Shown here piece after piece: positions 1-8,550 of a stretch of DNA of 64,000 nucleotides. The DNA is taken from assembly GCF_946463545.1 (NCBI RefSeq), contig NZ_OX296583.1, forward strand, positions 905,035 through 969,034, written 5' to 3'. The notes under the pieces were generated by a model. It had not been told where the DNA came from. It ran no database searches and saw nothing but the letters and a program-made list of their open reading frames with translations. This DNA comes from Methanothermococcus thermolithotrophicus DSM 2095. GTDB lineage: Archaea > AGJL01 > Methanococci > Methanococcales > Methanococcaceae. Within the stretch, counting starts at the first letter, position 1; each line of letters opens with the position of its first letter. Made by a program: the position numbers and the translations under genes.

Positions 1-622
1 GAACACCTATGTGTGCTTTTTTTAGATTTTTACTTAATTCCGAACATATGAATTCCATAGACTGTGGTGTGGCACAACCTACTGTATCCGCAATATGGAC
101 CCTATCTGCACCGTGTTCCTCTGCATTTTTATGAATTCTTATAATATCTTCGATTGGAGTTCTTGTAGCATCTTCAGCTGAGAAGGCAACAAATAATCCA
201 TGGTCTTTTGCATACTCTATTGCTTTCATTCCCATTTCTTCTACTTCATCAAGAGTTTTATTAAATTTATACTTCAAATGGAGTGGTGATGTAGCTATAA
301 ATGTTATTATACCATCTACGTCACATTTTAATGCTTTATCAATATCATCTTTTAGAACCCTACATAGGGCAAGTATATCAGCGTTTAAACCTTCATTGGC
401 GATTGATCTTACTGCATCTCCCTCTTTTTCGGATACTACTGGAAATCCTGCTTCAATTTGTTTAATTCCCAATTCATCTAATTTCCTAGCAATTTCTAGT
501 TTTTCTTCTTTGGAAAAACACACACCTGGTGTTTGTTCTCCATCTCTTAATGTTGTATCATACAGATAAATGTCTTTTAATTTTAATTTTGGGTTATAAG
601 GTGATACTGCTTTCCAATCCAT
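1..622 (-). CDS. aksA: Homocitrate synthase AksA (N-terminal part)
   Basis: Translating the minus strand from the ATG at 622 gives MDWKAVSPYNPK..., then the alpha-isopropylmalate/homocitrate synthase signature DTTLRDGEQTPG at about residue 23 and an open frame to the window edge, about 207 codons. The C-terminal half lies outside the window. AksA condenses 2-oxoglutarate with acetyl-CoA and supports the chain-elongation cycles that make the 2-oxosuberate precursor of coenzyme B. The N-terminus closely resembles the methanococcal AksA sequences I remember, which separates it from LeuA and CimA. Downstream of the conserved metal and substrate motif the HIADTVGCATP segment, another family hallmark, is also present. 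The upstream region holds an inverted repeat (685-756). Confidence 0.9.
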   Translation of the reverse strand, partial: MDWKAVSPYNPKLKLKDIYLYDTTLRDGEQTPGVCFSKEEKLEIARKLDELGIKQIEAGFPVVSEKEGDAVRSIANEGLNADILALCRVLKDDIDKALKCDVDGIITFIATSPLHLKYKFNKTLDEVEEMGMKAIEYAKDHGLFVAFSAEDATRTPIEDIIRIHKNAEEHGADRVHIADTVGCATPQSMEFICSELSKNLKKAHIGV

Positions 623-684
623 AATAATACCTCTATTGATGATTTAACAATATATATTGGATTTATTAGTTGGTATCAACTATT

Positions 685-756
685 AGTCGTTAACGATTTA
701 ATAAATATCATCTGAAACTAGGATGGATAAATATGGTGTAATTTCGTTGACGACTG
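685..756. repeat. Inverted repeat upstream of aksA
   Basis: AGTCGTTAACGA (685-696) and TCGTTGACGACT (745-756) are inverted repeats matching at 11 of 12 positions, 48 bases apart. A smaller dyad, TAGTTG-4-CAACTA, lies between them and aksA. The pair sits between the stop of the marker protein 3 gene and the aksA start, so it could be regulatory, or it could be related to the long-spaced inverted repeats seen at other promoters in the window. Function not known. Confidence 0.45.
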
Positions 757-823
757 CGACCACACGTGATCTAAATAAGTACAATTATCATAATTTATTA
801 CCATAATTTAATATGATTTGAGA

Positions 824-2326
824 TTAATCCTTAACTTCCAGTATGTATAGGGTATCCCCACTTTTGATCTTTTTGAGAACATCTGAATTTTTTACTATTT
901 TAGCAACAACATTGGTTCCTTCAAAGGATTCACCAGTAGGACCGTATTTGTCACTTTTACTTAGTCTAACTCCTATGTATCCCTTATATTTCTTCACCAT
1001 GTTTGTTACCGCTATGTAACCTCCGTCCAATGTATCTTGAGGGGTGTTTTCGGGTAACAATCCCTTTGCATATTCCAGATTTCTTTCAAACATTGCCATA
1101 TCCTTGTGACTTAGATATACCTTTAGTTTTCCTATTCTCTTTGTGGTTAATCCTGTAGTTTTTCTAAAGTACCATGCTGTTACAGGGGCGTCTTCATCGA
1201 ATATTTTAATGTAAAGAATATCATCTGGAGATATTCCTTTTGTGGTTACCTCTCCACTTTTTATAATATCCATTGTATATTCGGGGCTTTGATCTACAAC
1301 AATCGCATCTTCATCAGCTATTCCGTCTAAATTATGTTTAATATTATGCTTTTTAAACAGTTCTTTAGCTTCTTTTTGGGTTTTACCAATAGCGTTTAAT
1401 CTCTCGGGTTTAGTCAATACCGTTATTATACCACTATCTGAAAAATCAACTAAATCCATTCCTTTGGTTATTTTACCTACTATCGTATGGGATAACGTGG
1501 AAACCCTATTTTCCTTGTAAATATATACCTTCCCTACACCAGTTCCTGTGTTTCTAACAGATATAACTCCTCTATCCCTATCCTCAAAGTTTTCTTCATC
1601 AATTAATAAAGTCTGCAATCTACAGTCAGCGACATAAGTATTTGTATGCTCTGTAACTTCGAAATAACCATCTTCCATAATTGCAAGGCTGTGTTCAACG
1701 CTTTTTGGTGGTCCATCAAATTCAGCTTCAGAGTAGGTATATATTTTCCAGCCGTCCTGTAGCTTAGTGTTTAAATCATTAGTTACAACGTAATCTATTT
1801 CCTCTTTAGACTCCCTTAATGGCTCAATTGATATTATTTTATCTTCAGGTTTTAAATTGGATAAAACCCTTTTTCCACCGATTAATATACCTATTTTTGG
1901 ATTTTCAAGACCATATACTTCTTCCAGGTCTTTTCTAATAAAAACAAGGTGTCCCTCATTTTTATCAAGTCCAGAAATACTTAAAACAACGTCCCATTTT
2001 TTTAATTTTTTCTTGTCGGCACTTACGTTCAAGTCTATTGTTATCGCACCAAATGCTAAATCCGATACTCCTTTCCATCGTAAAGTTTTATTTTCAAAGG
2101 ATTTGTAGTTTTTATTCCAGAACTCTACAGTTTCGTTATGTTCCGTTATTACAAGAATCATGGGCCCTTTGGTAGTTAATATTCTATATTTTTTTGATTC
2201 TTCTTCTACCTTTGTTTTTACCCCTTTGATAATTACAATATTGGCCCCTTCAACATAAGGTTCCCCACTTATGACATCTTTAAGAAGTTTCCCTGACTTT
2301 GGTTTATCATTTACAAGTACTTCCAT
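824..2326 (-). CDS. Methanogenesis marker protein 3 (UPF0288 family)
   Basis: This 500-residue soluble protein matches my memory of the UPF0288 / methanogenesis marker 3 family, which is restricted to methanogens and relatives. Its N-terminus ([15 protein letters not shown]) is a small beta-rich module; the C-terminal third contains a cyclophilin-like stretch with [11 protein letters not shown]. The biochemical role is not established as far as I know. Start: ATG at 2326 with a GGAGCTGATG-like ribosome binding site upstream. It lies downstream of nothing obvious on its strand and is followed by aksA about 200 bases later; the two are probably separate transcripts because aksA has its own spacer with an inverted repeat. 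The family assignment is from recall of sequence and length, not a search. Confidence 0.75.
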   Translation of the reverse strand: MEVLVNDKPKSGKLLKDVISGEPYVEGANIVIIKGVKTKVEEESKKYRILTTKGPMILVITEHNETVEFWNKNYKSFENKTLRWKGVSDLAFGAITIDLNVSADKKKLKKWDVVLSISGLDKNEGHLVFIRKDLEEVYGLENPKIGILIGGKRVLSNLKPEDKIISIEPLRESKEEIDYVVTNDLNTKLQDGWKIYTYSEAEFDGPPKSVEHSLAIMEDGYFEVTEHTNTYVADCRLQTLLIDEENFEDRDRGVISVRNTGTGVGKVYIYKENRVSTLSHTIVGKITKGMDLVDFSDSGIITVLTKPERLNAIGKTQKEAKELFKKHNIKHNLDGIADEDAIVVDQSPEYTMDIIKSGEVTTKGISPDDILYIKIFDEDAPVTAWYFRKTTGLTTKRIGKLKVYLSHKDMAMFERNLEYAKGLLPENTPQDTLDGGYIAVTNMVKKYKGYIGVRLSKSDKYGPTGESFEGTNVVAKIVKNSDVLKKIKSGDTLYILEVKD

Positions 2327-2669
2327 AAATCATCAGCTCCATATCCTAATCAGATCATAATATATAGTAAGATAATGTTAATAATATCATTGTTTTTTAA
2401 ATTATATTAATTTATCAAAACTATTTTATACTTAAATGAGATATCATATAAGCTAATCGTACCATATCTATATATATTGCATTTTAAATATTTTATAAAT
2501 TGAACAAACTTTGATTTTTGTCAATTTTATGGTTCTGAGTATGGTGGTGTGTATTATAAAACATACAATAATTAAATGAAATTTCCAATGATTACATTAT
2601 ATTATATGAAATTATGAAATTTATCAAGTATTCAGAAAATATATGGATTTAAGATATTATTTAGTTATT

Positions 2670-2713
2670 GGACAAAGTTGTCCGATCGAGCTCTGTAACT
2701 TTTTCGGTTACAG
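2670..2713. other. Twin hairpins in 457-base intergenic region
   Basis: The stretch 2327-2783 between two divergent genes is AT-rich without a gene. It holds GGACAA-AG-TTGTCC (2670-2683) and CTGTAAC-7-GTTACAG (2693-2713), with GAGCTC between them, then a TATA-like ctatatatta about 40 bases before the YhbY gene. The hairpins could be part of a leader, an operator or one more of the dispersed palindromes. No tRNA or known riboswitch fold was recognised. Confidence 0.4.
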
Positions 2714-2783
2714 CGGGTAATAGGAAATCGCACACTGCTATATATTATCTATTTTAGGACAATTAACAATTATGAGTGATATT

Positions 2784-3167
2784 ATGAGTGAAATTACGAA
2801 AGATAAAAGAGTAACATCAAAAGCCAAGAAGATACTTAGGGCCAAGTCACACGATATAGGGCCTGTAGTATGGGTTGGGAAAGAAGGAGTCGATAAAGTA
2901 ATTGCTGAAGTTAAAAGGCAACTAAAGGATAAAAGTCTTATAAAAATAAAAATAAGAAAAAGTGCACTGGAAAGTGAAGATAAAAAAGAAATTGCAGAAA
3001 AAATTGCCCGTGAAACCAACTCAGAAATAATAAGTTTGGTGGGTAATGTAATAACATTATTTAGGCCAAAAGAAGGCTGGAAAAGTTATTCTACTAGAAA
3101 AATTAAGAAAAATAAATACATTCAAGAATTTGAAATGTTTAGATCCAATAGAAATTTAAGAAAATAA
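2784..3167 (+). CDS. CRS1/YhbY-domain RNA-binding protein
   Basis: About 127 residues. The central part (SKAKKILRAKSHDIGPVVWVG...) has the YhbY/CRM fold signature: a charged helix, then a conserved GP.V.VGK.G motif, then a helix followed by ...ISLVGNVITLFRP, matching the GK.GVT..vi and vG..ivlYR motifs of the family. YhbY proteins bind RNA and associate with pre-50S ribosomes in bacteria; the archaeal single-domain forms are presumed to act in ribosome or RNA maturation. An ATG at 2772 is in frame, but the one at 2784 is preceded by AGTGAT at the spacing used by most genes here, so I prefer 2784. A basic tail (KKNKYIQEF...) extends beyond the domain. It lies upstream of the rps19e cluster but is separated by about 300 bases. 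Confidence 0.8.
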   Translation: MSEITKDKRVTSKAKKILRAKSHDIGPVVWVGKEGVDKVIAEVKRQLKDKSLIKIKIRKSALESEDKKEIAEKIARETNSEIISLVGNVITLFRPKEGWKSYSTRKIKKNKYIQEFEMFRSNRNLRK

Positions 3168-3287
3168 TGTATTGATAACGTATGATAGAAAATAATATAT
3201 ATGGGGTTACCGAATTATAATAAAGATTGCCCGGTCACGGATATTTTGAGTTACACACATATTTAGTTTTAAATTTCTCTAATTGTC

Positions 3288-3367
3288 GGAGCTCTACTTC
3301 CGAACACGTTCGCAACTTCGTTGTGATATGAAGTGAAGAGCTCTCTCTTTGAAATCTTTTGATTTCA
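3288..3367. repeat. Compound palindromic element before rps19e
   Basis: This stretch holds several nested self-complementary units: an outer pair beginning GAGCTCT..CTTC and ending GAAG..AGAGCTC, inner CGAAC-AC-GTTCG and CAAC-TTC-GTTG, and a separate TGAAATC-TTTT-GATTTCA hairpin at 3350-3367. It belongs to the family of short palindromes around a small centre described elsewhere in this annotation. It lies in the 299-base gap between the YhbY gene and rps19e; the rps19e promoter (tatataatgg near 3410) is downstream of it. Confidence 0.55.
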
Positions 3368-3466
3368 TTAATTCCATGGTGTTTTTTTCTTAACTATTAG
3401 GATACACTATATAATGGAAAAATAGATAACTAATTCATTAACAGAAATGTAAATAGAGGTGTTGAA

Positions 3467-3877
3467 ATGGTAACTGTTTATGACGTCCCTCCAACAAAAT
3501 TAATTGAAAAATTAGCAGAAAAGTTAAAAGAAATGGGCATTGAAGAACCAGCTTGGACAAAATTTGTTAAAACAGGAGCTCACAAGGAAAGAAGACCAGA
3601 AGATGATGGCTGGTGGTACATAAGATGTGCTTCAGTTCTAAGAAAAATATATACCAATGGTCCTGTTGGTGTTGAAAGATTAAGAACCGCATACGGTGGA
3701 AGAAAGAACAGAGGACACGCTCCTGAGAGATTTGTAAAAGGTAGTGGGAACATTATTAGAACTGCATTACAGGCTTTGGAAAGCAAAGAATTAGTTGCAA
3801 GAACAGAAAAAGGAAGAATTATCACTGGAAAAGGACAATCATTAGTTGATAATACTGCAAAAGAAATTGCGGAATAG
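3467..3877 (+). CDS. rps19e: Small ribosomal subunit protein eS19
   Basis: 136 residues, standard length for archaeal S19e. The characteristic segments are visible: [18 protein letters not shown] at the N-terminus, [48 protein letters not shown] and the C-terminal ALESKELV...GRIITGKGQ. The protein binds the 30S subunit head and is needed for 18S/16S rRNA maturation in its eukaryotic homologue. ATG start with a GAGGTG ribosome binding site. It heads a typical archaeal cluster with PDCD5, a PP-loop protein and L39e, all on the same strand with short gaps, so probably one transcript. A TATA-like element lies about 55 bases upstream of the start. Confidence 0.97.
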   Translation: MVTVYDVPPTKLIEKLAEKLKEMGIEEPAWTKFVKTGAHKERRPEDDGWWYIRCASVLRKIYTNGPVGVERLRTAYGGRKNRGHAPERFVKGSGNIIRTALQALESKELVARTEKGRIITGKGQSLVDNTAKEIAE

Positions 3878-3965
3878 AATAATTTAATTATGATTATTAT
3901 TAAATAATCTTCTAATTTTCACACGTGTCTTTTTAGACGTATTAATCTTCAGTTGAGGGGGTTAT

Positions 3966-4307
3966 ATGGACCCAGAAGAAATAAAAAAACAGAAAATGTT
4001 GGAACTACAAAAGAGATATGAAGAAGAACAAAATCTCCAACAGATCCAACAGCAACAACAAATGCAATACGAACTTCAAAAACAAAAAATACTTAGGCAA
4101 ATTTTGTCCGAAGAAGCCAGATCAAGATTGGCAAGGATAAAACTCGCAAAACCTGAATTTGCCGAACAAGTTGAAGTGCAACTTATTCAGCTCGCCCAGA
4201 TGGGAAGACTTCCTATTCCAGTTTCAGATGCTCAATTAAAAATGCTGTTAGATAAGATATACGAGGCCAATAAACCTAAAAAAGAAATCAAGATAATGAG
4301 AAAATAA
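3966..4307 (+). CDS. PDCD5/TFAR19-family DNA-binding protein
   Basis: 113 residues with a glutamine-rich helical N-terminus (EEEQNLQQIQQQQQMQYELQ) and the conserved core ILSEEARSRLARIKLAKPEFAEQVE followed by LIQLAQMGRLPIPVSDAQLK. These are the hallmarks of the archaeal/eukaryotic PDCD5 family, small three-helix-bundle proteins that bind DNA in vitro. The cellular role in archaea is unclear. Its position between rps19e and the PP-loop/L39e genes is the usual archaeal arrangement. The start ATG follows GAGGGGGTTAT. No unusual features beyond the long glutamine-rich helix. Confidence 0.93.
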   Translation: MDPEEIKKQKMLELQKRYEEEQNLQQIQQQQQMQYELQKQKILRQILSEEARSRLARIKLAKPEFAEQVEVQLIQLAQMGRLPIPVSDAQLKMLLDKIYEANKPKKEIKIMRK

Positions 4308-4323
4308 AAAATGTTGGTTATCT

Positions 4324-4917
4324 ATGAAAGCCTATGTTTTATTCAGCGGTGGAAAGGATAGCTCTTTATCCGCCATGATTCTGGAAAAGTTGGGCTATGA
4401 AATTCAGCTTATAACTGTAAACTTTGGAGTGTTGGATTCCTACAGGCATGCCCAAGAAACTGCAAAAATACTTGGTTATCCACATGAAGTTGAATTCTTA
4501 GATAGGGAGTTACTTGAAAAATCGGTAGATATTATTTTAAGTGATGGGTACCCTGCAAATGGGATTCAATACCTTCATAAGTCAGTACTTGAAATTCTCG
4601 CCAGCAAATACAAGATTATTGTGGACGGGACAAGAAGGGATGATAGGGTCCCTAAACTGACTCATTCAGAGGTTCAAAGCCTTGAGATGAAATATAAAAT
4701 TGAGTATATAACTCCACTTATGGGCTTTGGTCACAAAACCTTAAGAAATCTTGTTAACAATTATTTTATAGTATCAGAAAAAGAAAGTGAAGAAATTTTA
4801 AAATCTGACTATGAAACTGAAATAAGGGAGGTCATAAGGCAGAGAGGTGAAGACCCTCTGAAGTACTTCCCAAAGCATATTCAGTCAAGAGTGGTAGGAC
4901 TTATAAATAAACCTTAA
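4324..4917 (+). CDS. PP-loop superfamily ATPase
   Basis: 197 residues. The pyrophosphate-binding PP-loop SGGKDSS is at residues 8-14, followed by the expected strand-helix pattern (YEIQLITVNFGVLDSYRHA) and a later IIVDGTRRDD motif that resembles the second substrate-binding signature of ATP-pyrophosphatases. Proteins of this group adenylate a carbonyl oxygen, as in tRNA thiolation, lysidine formation or NAD synthesis, but this archaeal subgroup has no proven substrate that I know of. The gene is conserved beside S19e, PDCD5 and L39e in archaea, which suggests a role in translation or RNA modification. It lies 16 bases after the PDCD5 gene and 42 bases before rpl39e, consistent with one operon. 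Confidence 0.8.
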   Translation: MKAYVLFSGGKDSSLSAMILEKLGYEIQLITVNFGVLDSYRHAQETAKILGYPHEVEFLDRELLEKSVDIILSDGYPANGIQYLHKSVLEILASKYKIIVDGTRRDDRVPKLTHSEVQSLEMKYKIEYITPLMGFGHKTLRNLVNNYFIVSEKESEEILKSDYETEIREVIRQRGEDPLKYFPKHIQSRVVGLINKP

Positions 4918-4959
4918 GTTCTACAGCTCTCTTAGAAAGAGTATTATTGAGGTGAAATA

Positions 4960-5115
4960 ATGGCAAGCAACAAACCTTTGGGTAAAAAATTAAGACTGGC
5001 TAAGGCTTTAAAACAAAATAGAAGAGTACCATTATTTGTAGTTGGAAAAACAAAAGGTAAAGTAAGATCACACCCAAAAATGAGACATTGGAGAAGAAAA
5101 AACCTTAAATTATAA
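4960..5115 (+). CDS. rpl39e: Large ribosomal subunit protein eL39
   Basis: A 51-codon reading frame translates as [18 protein letters not shown]..., ending [14 protein letters not shown]. Length and the NRRVP and RHWRR motifs are diagnostic for L39e, a tiny basic protein that lines the nascent-peptide exit tunnel. The ribosome binding site GAGGTGA precedes the ATG by four bases. It closes the rps19e cluster; L31e and eIF6, which often follow in other archaea, are absent here, because the next gene (comB) is on the opposite strand. Confidence 0.96.
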   Translation: MASNKPLGKKLRLAKALKQNRRVPLFVVGKTKGKVRSHPKMRHWRRKNLKL

Positions 5116-5179
5116 GTGGTTTATATTTGATATTGGAAAATCTTATTTTTCATGGATTCTTATTTTATTCAAGGATTAA

Positions 5180-5923
5180 TTAAATCCTAACTATTTTACC
5201 ATCTTTATACATTCCAACAGTTTTTTGGATATTTTCAGAGGTACAGAATATTAAATCTTCATAGTATCCTAAGTTTTTTAAGTTATTTGCAGAATTTGAA
5301 TTCATTATCAAACTTTTCCAGTCCATTTTTGTTAAACACCTGGCACTGGTTAGTTCTTCATTATGGTGGCTATTTTCTTCTTTTATAAGTTTTAGAAGAT
5401 GATCCGTTATTAATCCCGCACCTACAAAGTCTTCAATTGCAAATTTTCCTTTCCTATGACAGGGTATCAATAAAATATCCTTATTATGTTCCTTTGATAT
5501 TTGGTATGCCTTCTCTGCCACATACTTTGCGTTTGTTATTGAGCCCAATAATATGTGATCACAGGTTATACTCTTTAAAATTCTTGTTCCGTTTGTTGTC
5601 GTTAGAACGATATCCTTTCCATTTTTTACTTGGGATAGTATTTTATCCTTATTCCGTCTTATTTCAATAGGGGAGTTTCCGAAATCAAAATTTTCTAGTT
5701 TTTTTCCATTTCTCTCTCCAATTTTAATGGCGTTATTATATGTACTGGCTTCCTCTACACTGTCAGTTATATATATGTTATCGCATAATTCCAATAATGT
5801 GCATATTGTTGTAGAGGCTCTAAGAACATCTATAACTATGGTGCAGAAGTCTTTAAGGTCGAAAGGTTCTGAATTTTCACACGTTCTTCTCTGAATAAAA
5901 TCGAATGATATTGACACATTCAT
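5180..5923 (-). CDS. comB: 2-phosphosulfolactate phosphatase ComB
   Basis: 247 residues resembling the ComB family throughout: TIVIDVLRASTTICTLLE near residue 30, GERNGKKLENFDFGNSP near 70, and LTTTNGTRIL near 108. ComB removes phosphate from 2-phosphosulfolactate to give sulfolactate, the second step of the phosphoenolpyruvate route to coenzyme M, and depends on Mg2+. It is a cytosolic enzyme. ATG start, with GGTGATT upstream on the minus strand. That ribosome binding site overlaps the one used by the divergent DUF116 gene, and only 21 bases separate the two start codons, so the comB promoter must lie inside the neighbouring coding sequence. Confidence 0.92.
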   Translation of the reverse strand: MNVSISFDFIQRRTCENSEPFDLKDFCTIVIDVLRASTTICTLLELCDNIYITDSVEEASTYNNAIKIGERNGKKLENFDFGNSPIEIRRNKDKILSQVKNGKDIVLTTTNGTRILKSITCDHILLGSITNAKYVAEKAYQISKEHNKDILLIPCHRKGKFAIEDFVGAGLITDHLLKLIKEENSHHNEELTSARCLTKMDWKSLIMNSNSANNLKNLGYYEDLIFCTSENIQKTVGMYKDGKIVRI

Positions 5924-5929
5924 TATTTA

Positions 5930-5940
5930 ATCACCGTGAT
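5930..5940. promoter_or_regulatory. Palindromic ribosome binding site shared by divergent genes
   Basis: ATCAC-C-GTGAT is a perfect dyad. Read on the minus strand it supplies GGTGAT for comB (start at 5923), and read on the plus strand it supplies GTGAT for the DUF116 gene (start at 5945). The intergenic space is 21 bases, too small for two archaeal promoters. Confidence 0.7.
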
Positions 5941-5944
5941 AATT

Positions 5945-6598
5945 ATGGGATTTATGGAATTTACAGGTTATGGAATATTTGAATATCTAGGTATAATTTT
6001 TGCCGCCATCCTATTAATAGTATTGCTAATAACAACGGTAGCTCTTACTTTGGGGTATTTCCTTGTTAAAAGGGATAAACTTCTATTTCCCAAGATATTA
6101 CTTTACATTGCAAATAACTTCTATTCTGCACTTCTAAGGGTATTTCTTCTTGTAGGGACTGAAGATACTTTTTATAAGGCAGGGATAGATTTTTACAACA
6201 GATATTACTCAAATAAATTCAAAAAAGCCAGAAATAAAGTTTTGGTACTCCCACACTGTCTTAGGGATTTAAAATGTCCTGGGAAATTGGGCTTAAATGG
6301 TGTCGAATGTGTTCACTGCGGTCGGTGTTCTATTGGGGATATAATAAAGGTTGCAGAAAAAAATAACTACAAGGTTTTTATTGTCCCAGGTTCCACATTT
6401 CTAAAGAGGGTGCTGAAAGAACATAGGCCAGGCGGGGTTTTCGGTGTAGCCTGCTACAGTGATTTATTTCATGCAATGAACTATCTTTCAAGGAAAGGGG
6501 TACCAACTCAAGGACAGCCCCTTATAAAAGATGGATGTGTAAATACGCTAGTGGATGTTGAGGAGCTCATAAGCAGGTTAAGTGAAAATTCTAATTGA
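5945..6598 (+). CDS. DUF116 membrane protein
   Basis: 217 residues. Residues 10-45 form one or two hydrophobic membrane segments (FEYLGIIFAAILLIVLLITTVALTLGYFL, listed here only in part by position), followed by a cytosolic domain with a cysteine cluster: PHCLRDLKCP, then ECVHCGRC, then VACYSDL and DGCVNT. The CxxxxxxC and CxxCxxC patterns suggest a metal or Fe-S site. The sequence matches the DUF116 family of archaea and some anaerobic bacteria, whose function is unknown. A GTG nine bases earlier is in frame, but ATG at 5945 has correct spacing to GTGAT. It is divergent from comB with overlapping ribosome binding sites. Confidence 0.8.
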   Translation: MGFMEFTGYGIFEYLGIIFAAILLIVLLITTVALTLGYFLVKRDKLLFPKILLYIANNFYSALLRVFLLVGTEDTFYKAGIDFYNRYYSNKFKKARNKVLVLPHCLRDLKCPGKLGLNGVECVHCGRCSIGDIIKVAEKNNYKVFIVPGSTFLKRVLKEHRPGGVFGVACYSDLFHAMNYLSRKGVPTQGQPLIKDGCVNTLVDVEELISRLSENSN

Positions 6599-6614
6599 TA
6601 ATCAAAGTATATGA

Positions 6615-6735
6615 CCAAATCTTTTAAAAAAGATTTGGGTTGAACAAAAATCACTTTGTGATTTTTGTAGCTCACCTTCGTTTCACTCAGGTGACTTCAA
6701 AACCTGATACCTACTCAACTTTGTTGAGTAGGTAT
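6615..6735. repeat. Cluster of four palindromes with 2-4 base centres
   Basis: The 305-base gap before the Get3 gene is dominated by hairpins: CCAAATCTTTT-AA-AAAAGATTTGG (6615-6638), CAAAAATCAC-TTT-GTGATTTTTG (6645-6667), TCACCT-11-AGGTGA (6672-6694) and ATACCTACTCAAC-TTT-GTTGAGTAGGTAT (6707-6735, 13 bp arms). The first may act as a terminator for the DUF116 gene. The arms differ in sequence while each stays self-complementary, and two centres are exactly TTT, the pattern shared by elements near 36.4, 39.3, 51.4 and 53.0 kb. Confidence 0.8.
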
Positions 6736-6903
6736 ATTTTAGTATAATGGATTTAAGTTTTGCTGTGTCAAACACTATAAATCGATATTAAAAACATATA
6801 AAAATATGAAGGTACTACTAATGATATTAAACTACCTATCAAAATAAGGATATGGGTACATAGTTTAATACATTTTAACACGTATATTGATTATGGTGAT
6901 ATT

Positions 6904-7908
6904 ATGTTATCAAAAATAAAGAACTCATTGAAGGGACTTACAAAACAGAAATTGGAAAAGGAAAACGGTACAAAGTACATAATGTTCGGTGGAAAAGGTG
7001 GTGTTGGTAAAACTACAATGAGTGCGGTTACTGGGATTTTCTGTGCAGAACAAGGTTTAAAAACAGTTATTGTTTCTACAGACCCTGCCCACTCTTTGAG
7101 AGATAGCTTTGAACAAGAATTCGGCCACGAACCTACAAAAGTTAATGGTATGGACAACCTCTATGTTGTTGAAATTGACCCTCAAAAAGCCATGGAAGAG
7201 TATAAGGATAAATTGAAAAGTCAGGTGGATGAAAATCCTATGCTCGGTGGAATGTTAGAAGAACAGTTAGAAATGGCTTCATTATCCCCAGGTACTGACG
7301 AAAGTGCGGCATTTGATGTATTCCTAAGGTACATGGATAGCAATGAGTTTGATGTAGTTGTATTTGATACAGCTCCTACAGGACACACCTTAAGATTTTT
7401 AGGACTTCCTGAAATTATGGATAAGTACATGACAAAAATGATCAAGTTGAAGAAACAGATGAGCGGCTTCATGAAGATGATGAAAAAAATGATGCCATTT
7501 GGTGGTAAAGGGGAAGATATAGATTACGACAAGGCATTGGAAGAAATGGAAGCTATGAAGGAAAAAATAACAAGGGCAAGAAACATTTTAGCCGACCCTG
7601 AAAGAACCTCATTTAGATTAGTTGTTATCCCTGAAGAAATGAGTATTTTAGAAAGCGAAAGGGCAATGAGAGCTCTAGAAAAATACAAGATTCCAATAGA
7701 TGCTGTAATAGTTAACCAGGTAATCCCTGAAGATGTCGAATGTGACTTCTGTAGGGCAAGAAGAGGACTCCAGCAAAAAAGATTGGAGACCATAAAAGAG
7801 AAATTTGGAGAAAAAGTCATAGCTCATGTTCCTCTGTTGAGAACTGAAGCTAAGGGATTGGATGCATTAAAAGAAATCTCAAAAGTACTCTATGGAAACA
7901 AAGAGTAA
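6904..7908 (+). CDS. Get3/ArsA-family tail-anchored protein targeting ATPase
   Basis: 334 residues. The deviant Walker [11 protein letters not shown] is at about residues 29-38, followed by [12 protein letters not shown] (switch I, A-loop region), [14 protein letters not shown] (switch II) and a methionine-rich segment [19 protein letters not shown] that forms the hydrophobic client-binding region in Get3. ECDFCRARR supplies the CxxC used for zinc-mediated dimerisation. The lack of the arsenite-binding cysteines and of an arsB or arsenic regulator nearby favours targeting of tail-anchored membrane proteins over arsenite pumping. Single ATPase domain, normal length. ATG after GGTGAT. Stand-alone gene. 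Confidence 0.9.
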   Translation: MLSKIKNSLKGLTKQKLEKENGTKYIMFGGKGGVGKTTMSAVTGIFCAEQGLKTVIVSTDPAHSLRDSFEQEFGHEPTKVNGMDNLYVVEIDPQKAMEEYKDKLKSQVDENPMLGGMLEEQLEMASLSPGTDESAAFDVFLRYMDSNEFDVVVFDTAPTGHTLRFLGLPEIMDKYMTKMIKLKKQMSGFMKMMKKMMPFGGKGEDIDYDKALEEMEAMKEKITRARNILADPERTSFRLVVIPEEMSILESERAMRALEKYKIPIDAVIVNQVIPEDVECDFCRARRGLQQKRLETIKEKFGEKVIAHVPLLRTEAKGLDALKEISKVLYGNKE

Positions 7909-8019
7909 TTAATTAAATTATAAAAAAGCTTTTTTACTTTTCTTTTATTTTTAATGGCTTTATGCATTAGTAAAAATTATAAAAAAATAAAATTTTTAGA
8001 TTCTTTATTGTTATTTATT

Positions 8020-8463
8020 TTAACAGTTTAACTCTTTTCCCTGAGCTCTGTCCAGTACTACTTCTACTATTCTATCATCTGCGCCCATGGGCTCCCTGTA
8101 TATTATTTCCACATCTTCTGGAACTTCCAGTTTTTCATGGTCATGGTGGTGATGATGGTGACCATGATGATGGTGGTCGTGGTCATCATCATCTTCTCCA
8201 TCATAAACCCCTAAAATTTTTGGAATGTCTCTTTTAGTATGGTTTCCATGGGCTAAGAAAACAGGAACAACAATAACTTTTTTAGCACCTTTTTCAATAA
8301 CTTTCTTTACAGCTTGAGGTATTGTAGGCTCATTAAACTCCATCATACCTACTTCTACAATTGGATAGGTCCCTTTTTCCTTTATTTTTTCTGCAATTGC
8401 ATAAACGGTCTCTTTTGAGTATGGTAGCCTACTACCATGGCCAACTAAAACTAATGCTTCCAT
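8020..8463 (-). CDS. cfbA: Sirohydrochlorin nickelochelatase CfbA
   Basis: 147 residues from the ATG at 8463, which follows GGAGG; an upstream in-frame start at 8505 lacks a ribosome binding site. LVGHGSR gives His9, and VFLAHGNHTKRDIP gives His72 and His75, the metal-site histidines of the short CbiX/CfbA chelatases. A histidine-rich insert (HDHHHHGHHHHHHDH, residues about 97-111) is typical of CfbA and may store or deliver nickel. The enzyme inserts Ni2+ into sirohydrochlorin, the first committed step to coenzyme F430; cfbE, the last ligase of the pathway, is 3.5 kb downstream. It works as a homodimer. Cobalt chelation for B12 is a known alternative activity. Confidence 0.93.
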   Translation of the reverse strand: MEALVLVGHGSRLPYSKETVYAIAEKIKEKGTYPIVEVGMMEFNEPTIPQAVKKVIEKGAKKVIVVPVFLAHGNHTKRDIPKILGVYDGEDDDDHDHHHHGHHHHHHDHEKLEVPEDVEIIYREPMGADDRIVEVVLDRAQGKELNC

Positions 8464-8550
8464 AATGTGCCTCCGTTGTGTAATATTTTTACAATGGTTT
8501 TTCATACAATAATATATATAGCTTTCTATATGCTACTTCTAAATTAAAAA

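Noticed and set aside
6826-6869. ATTAAACTA / TAGTTTAAT inverted repeat upstream of the Get3 gene
   Set aside because: Only 9 bp, AT-rich, and without the TATAGT+8 layout; may be chance.
6904-7908. Arsenite efflux ATPase
   Set aside because: Single domain with a methionine-rich client region and zinc CxxC, no arsB or regulator nearby; Get3 function fits better.
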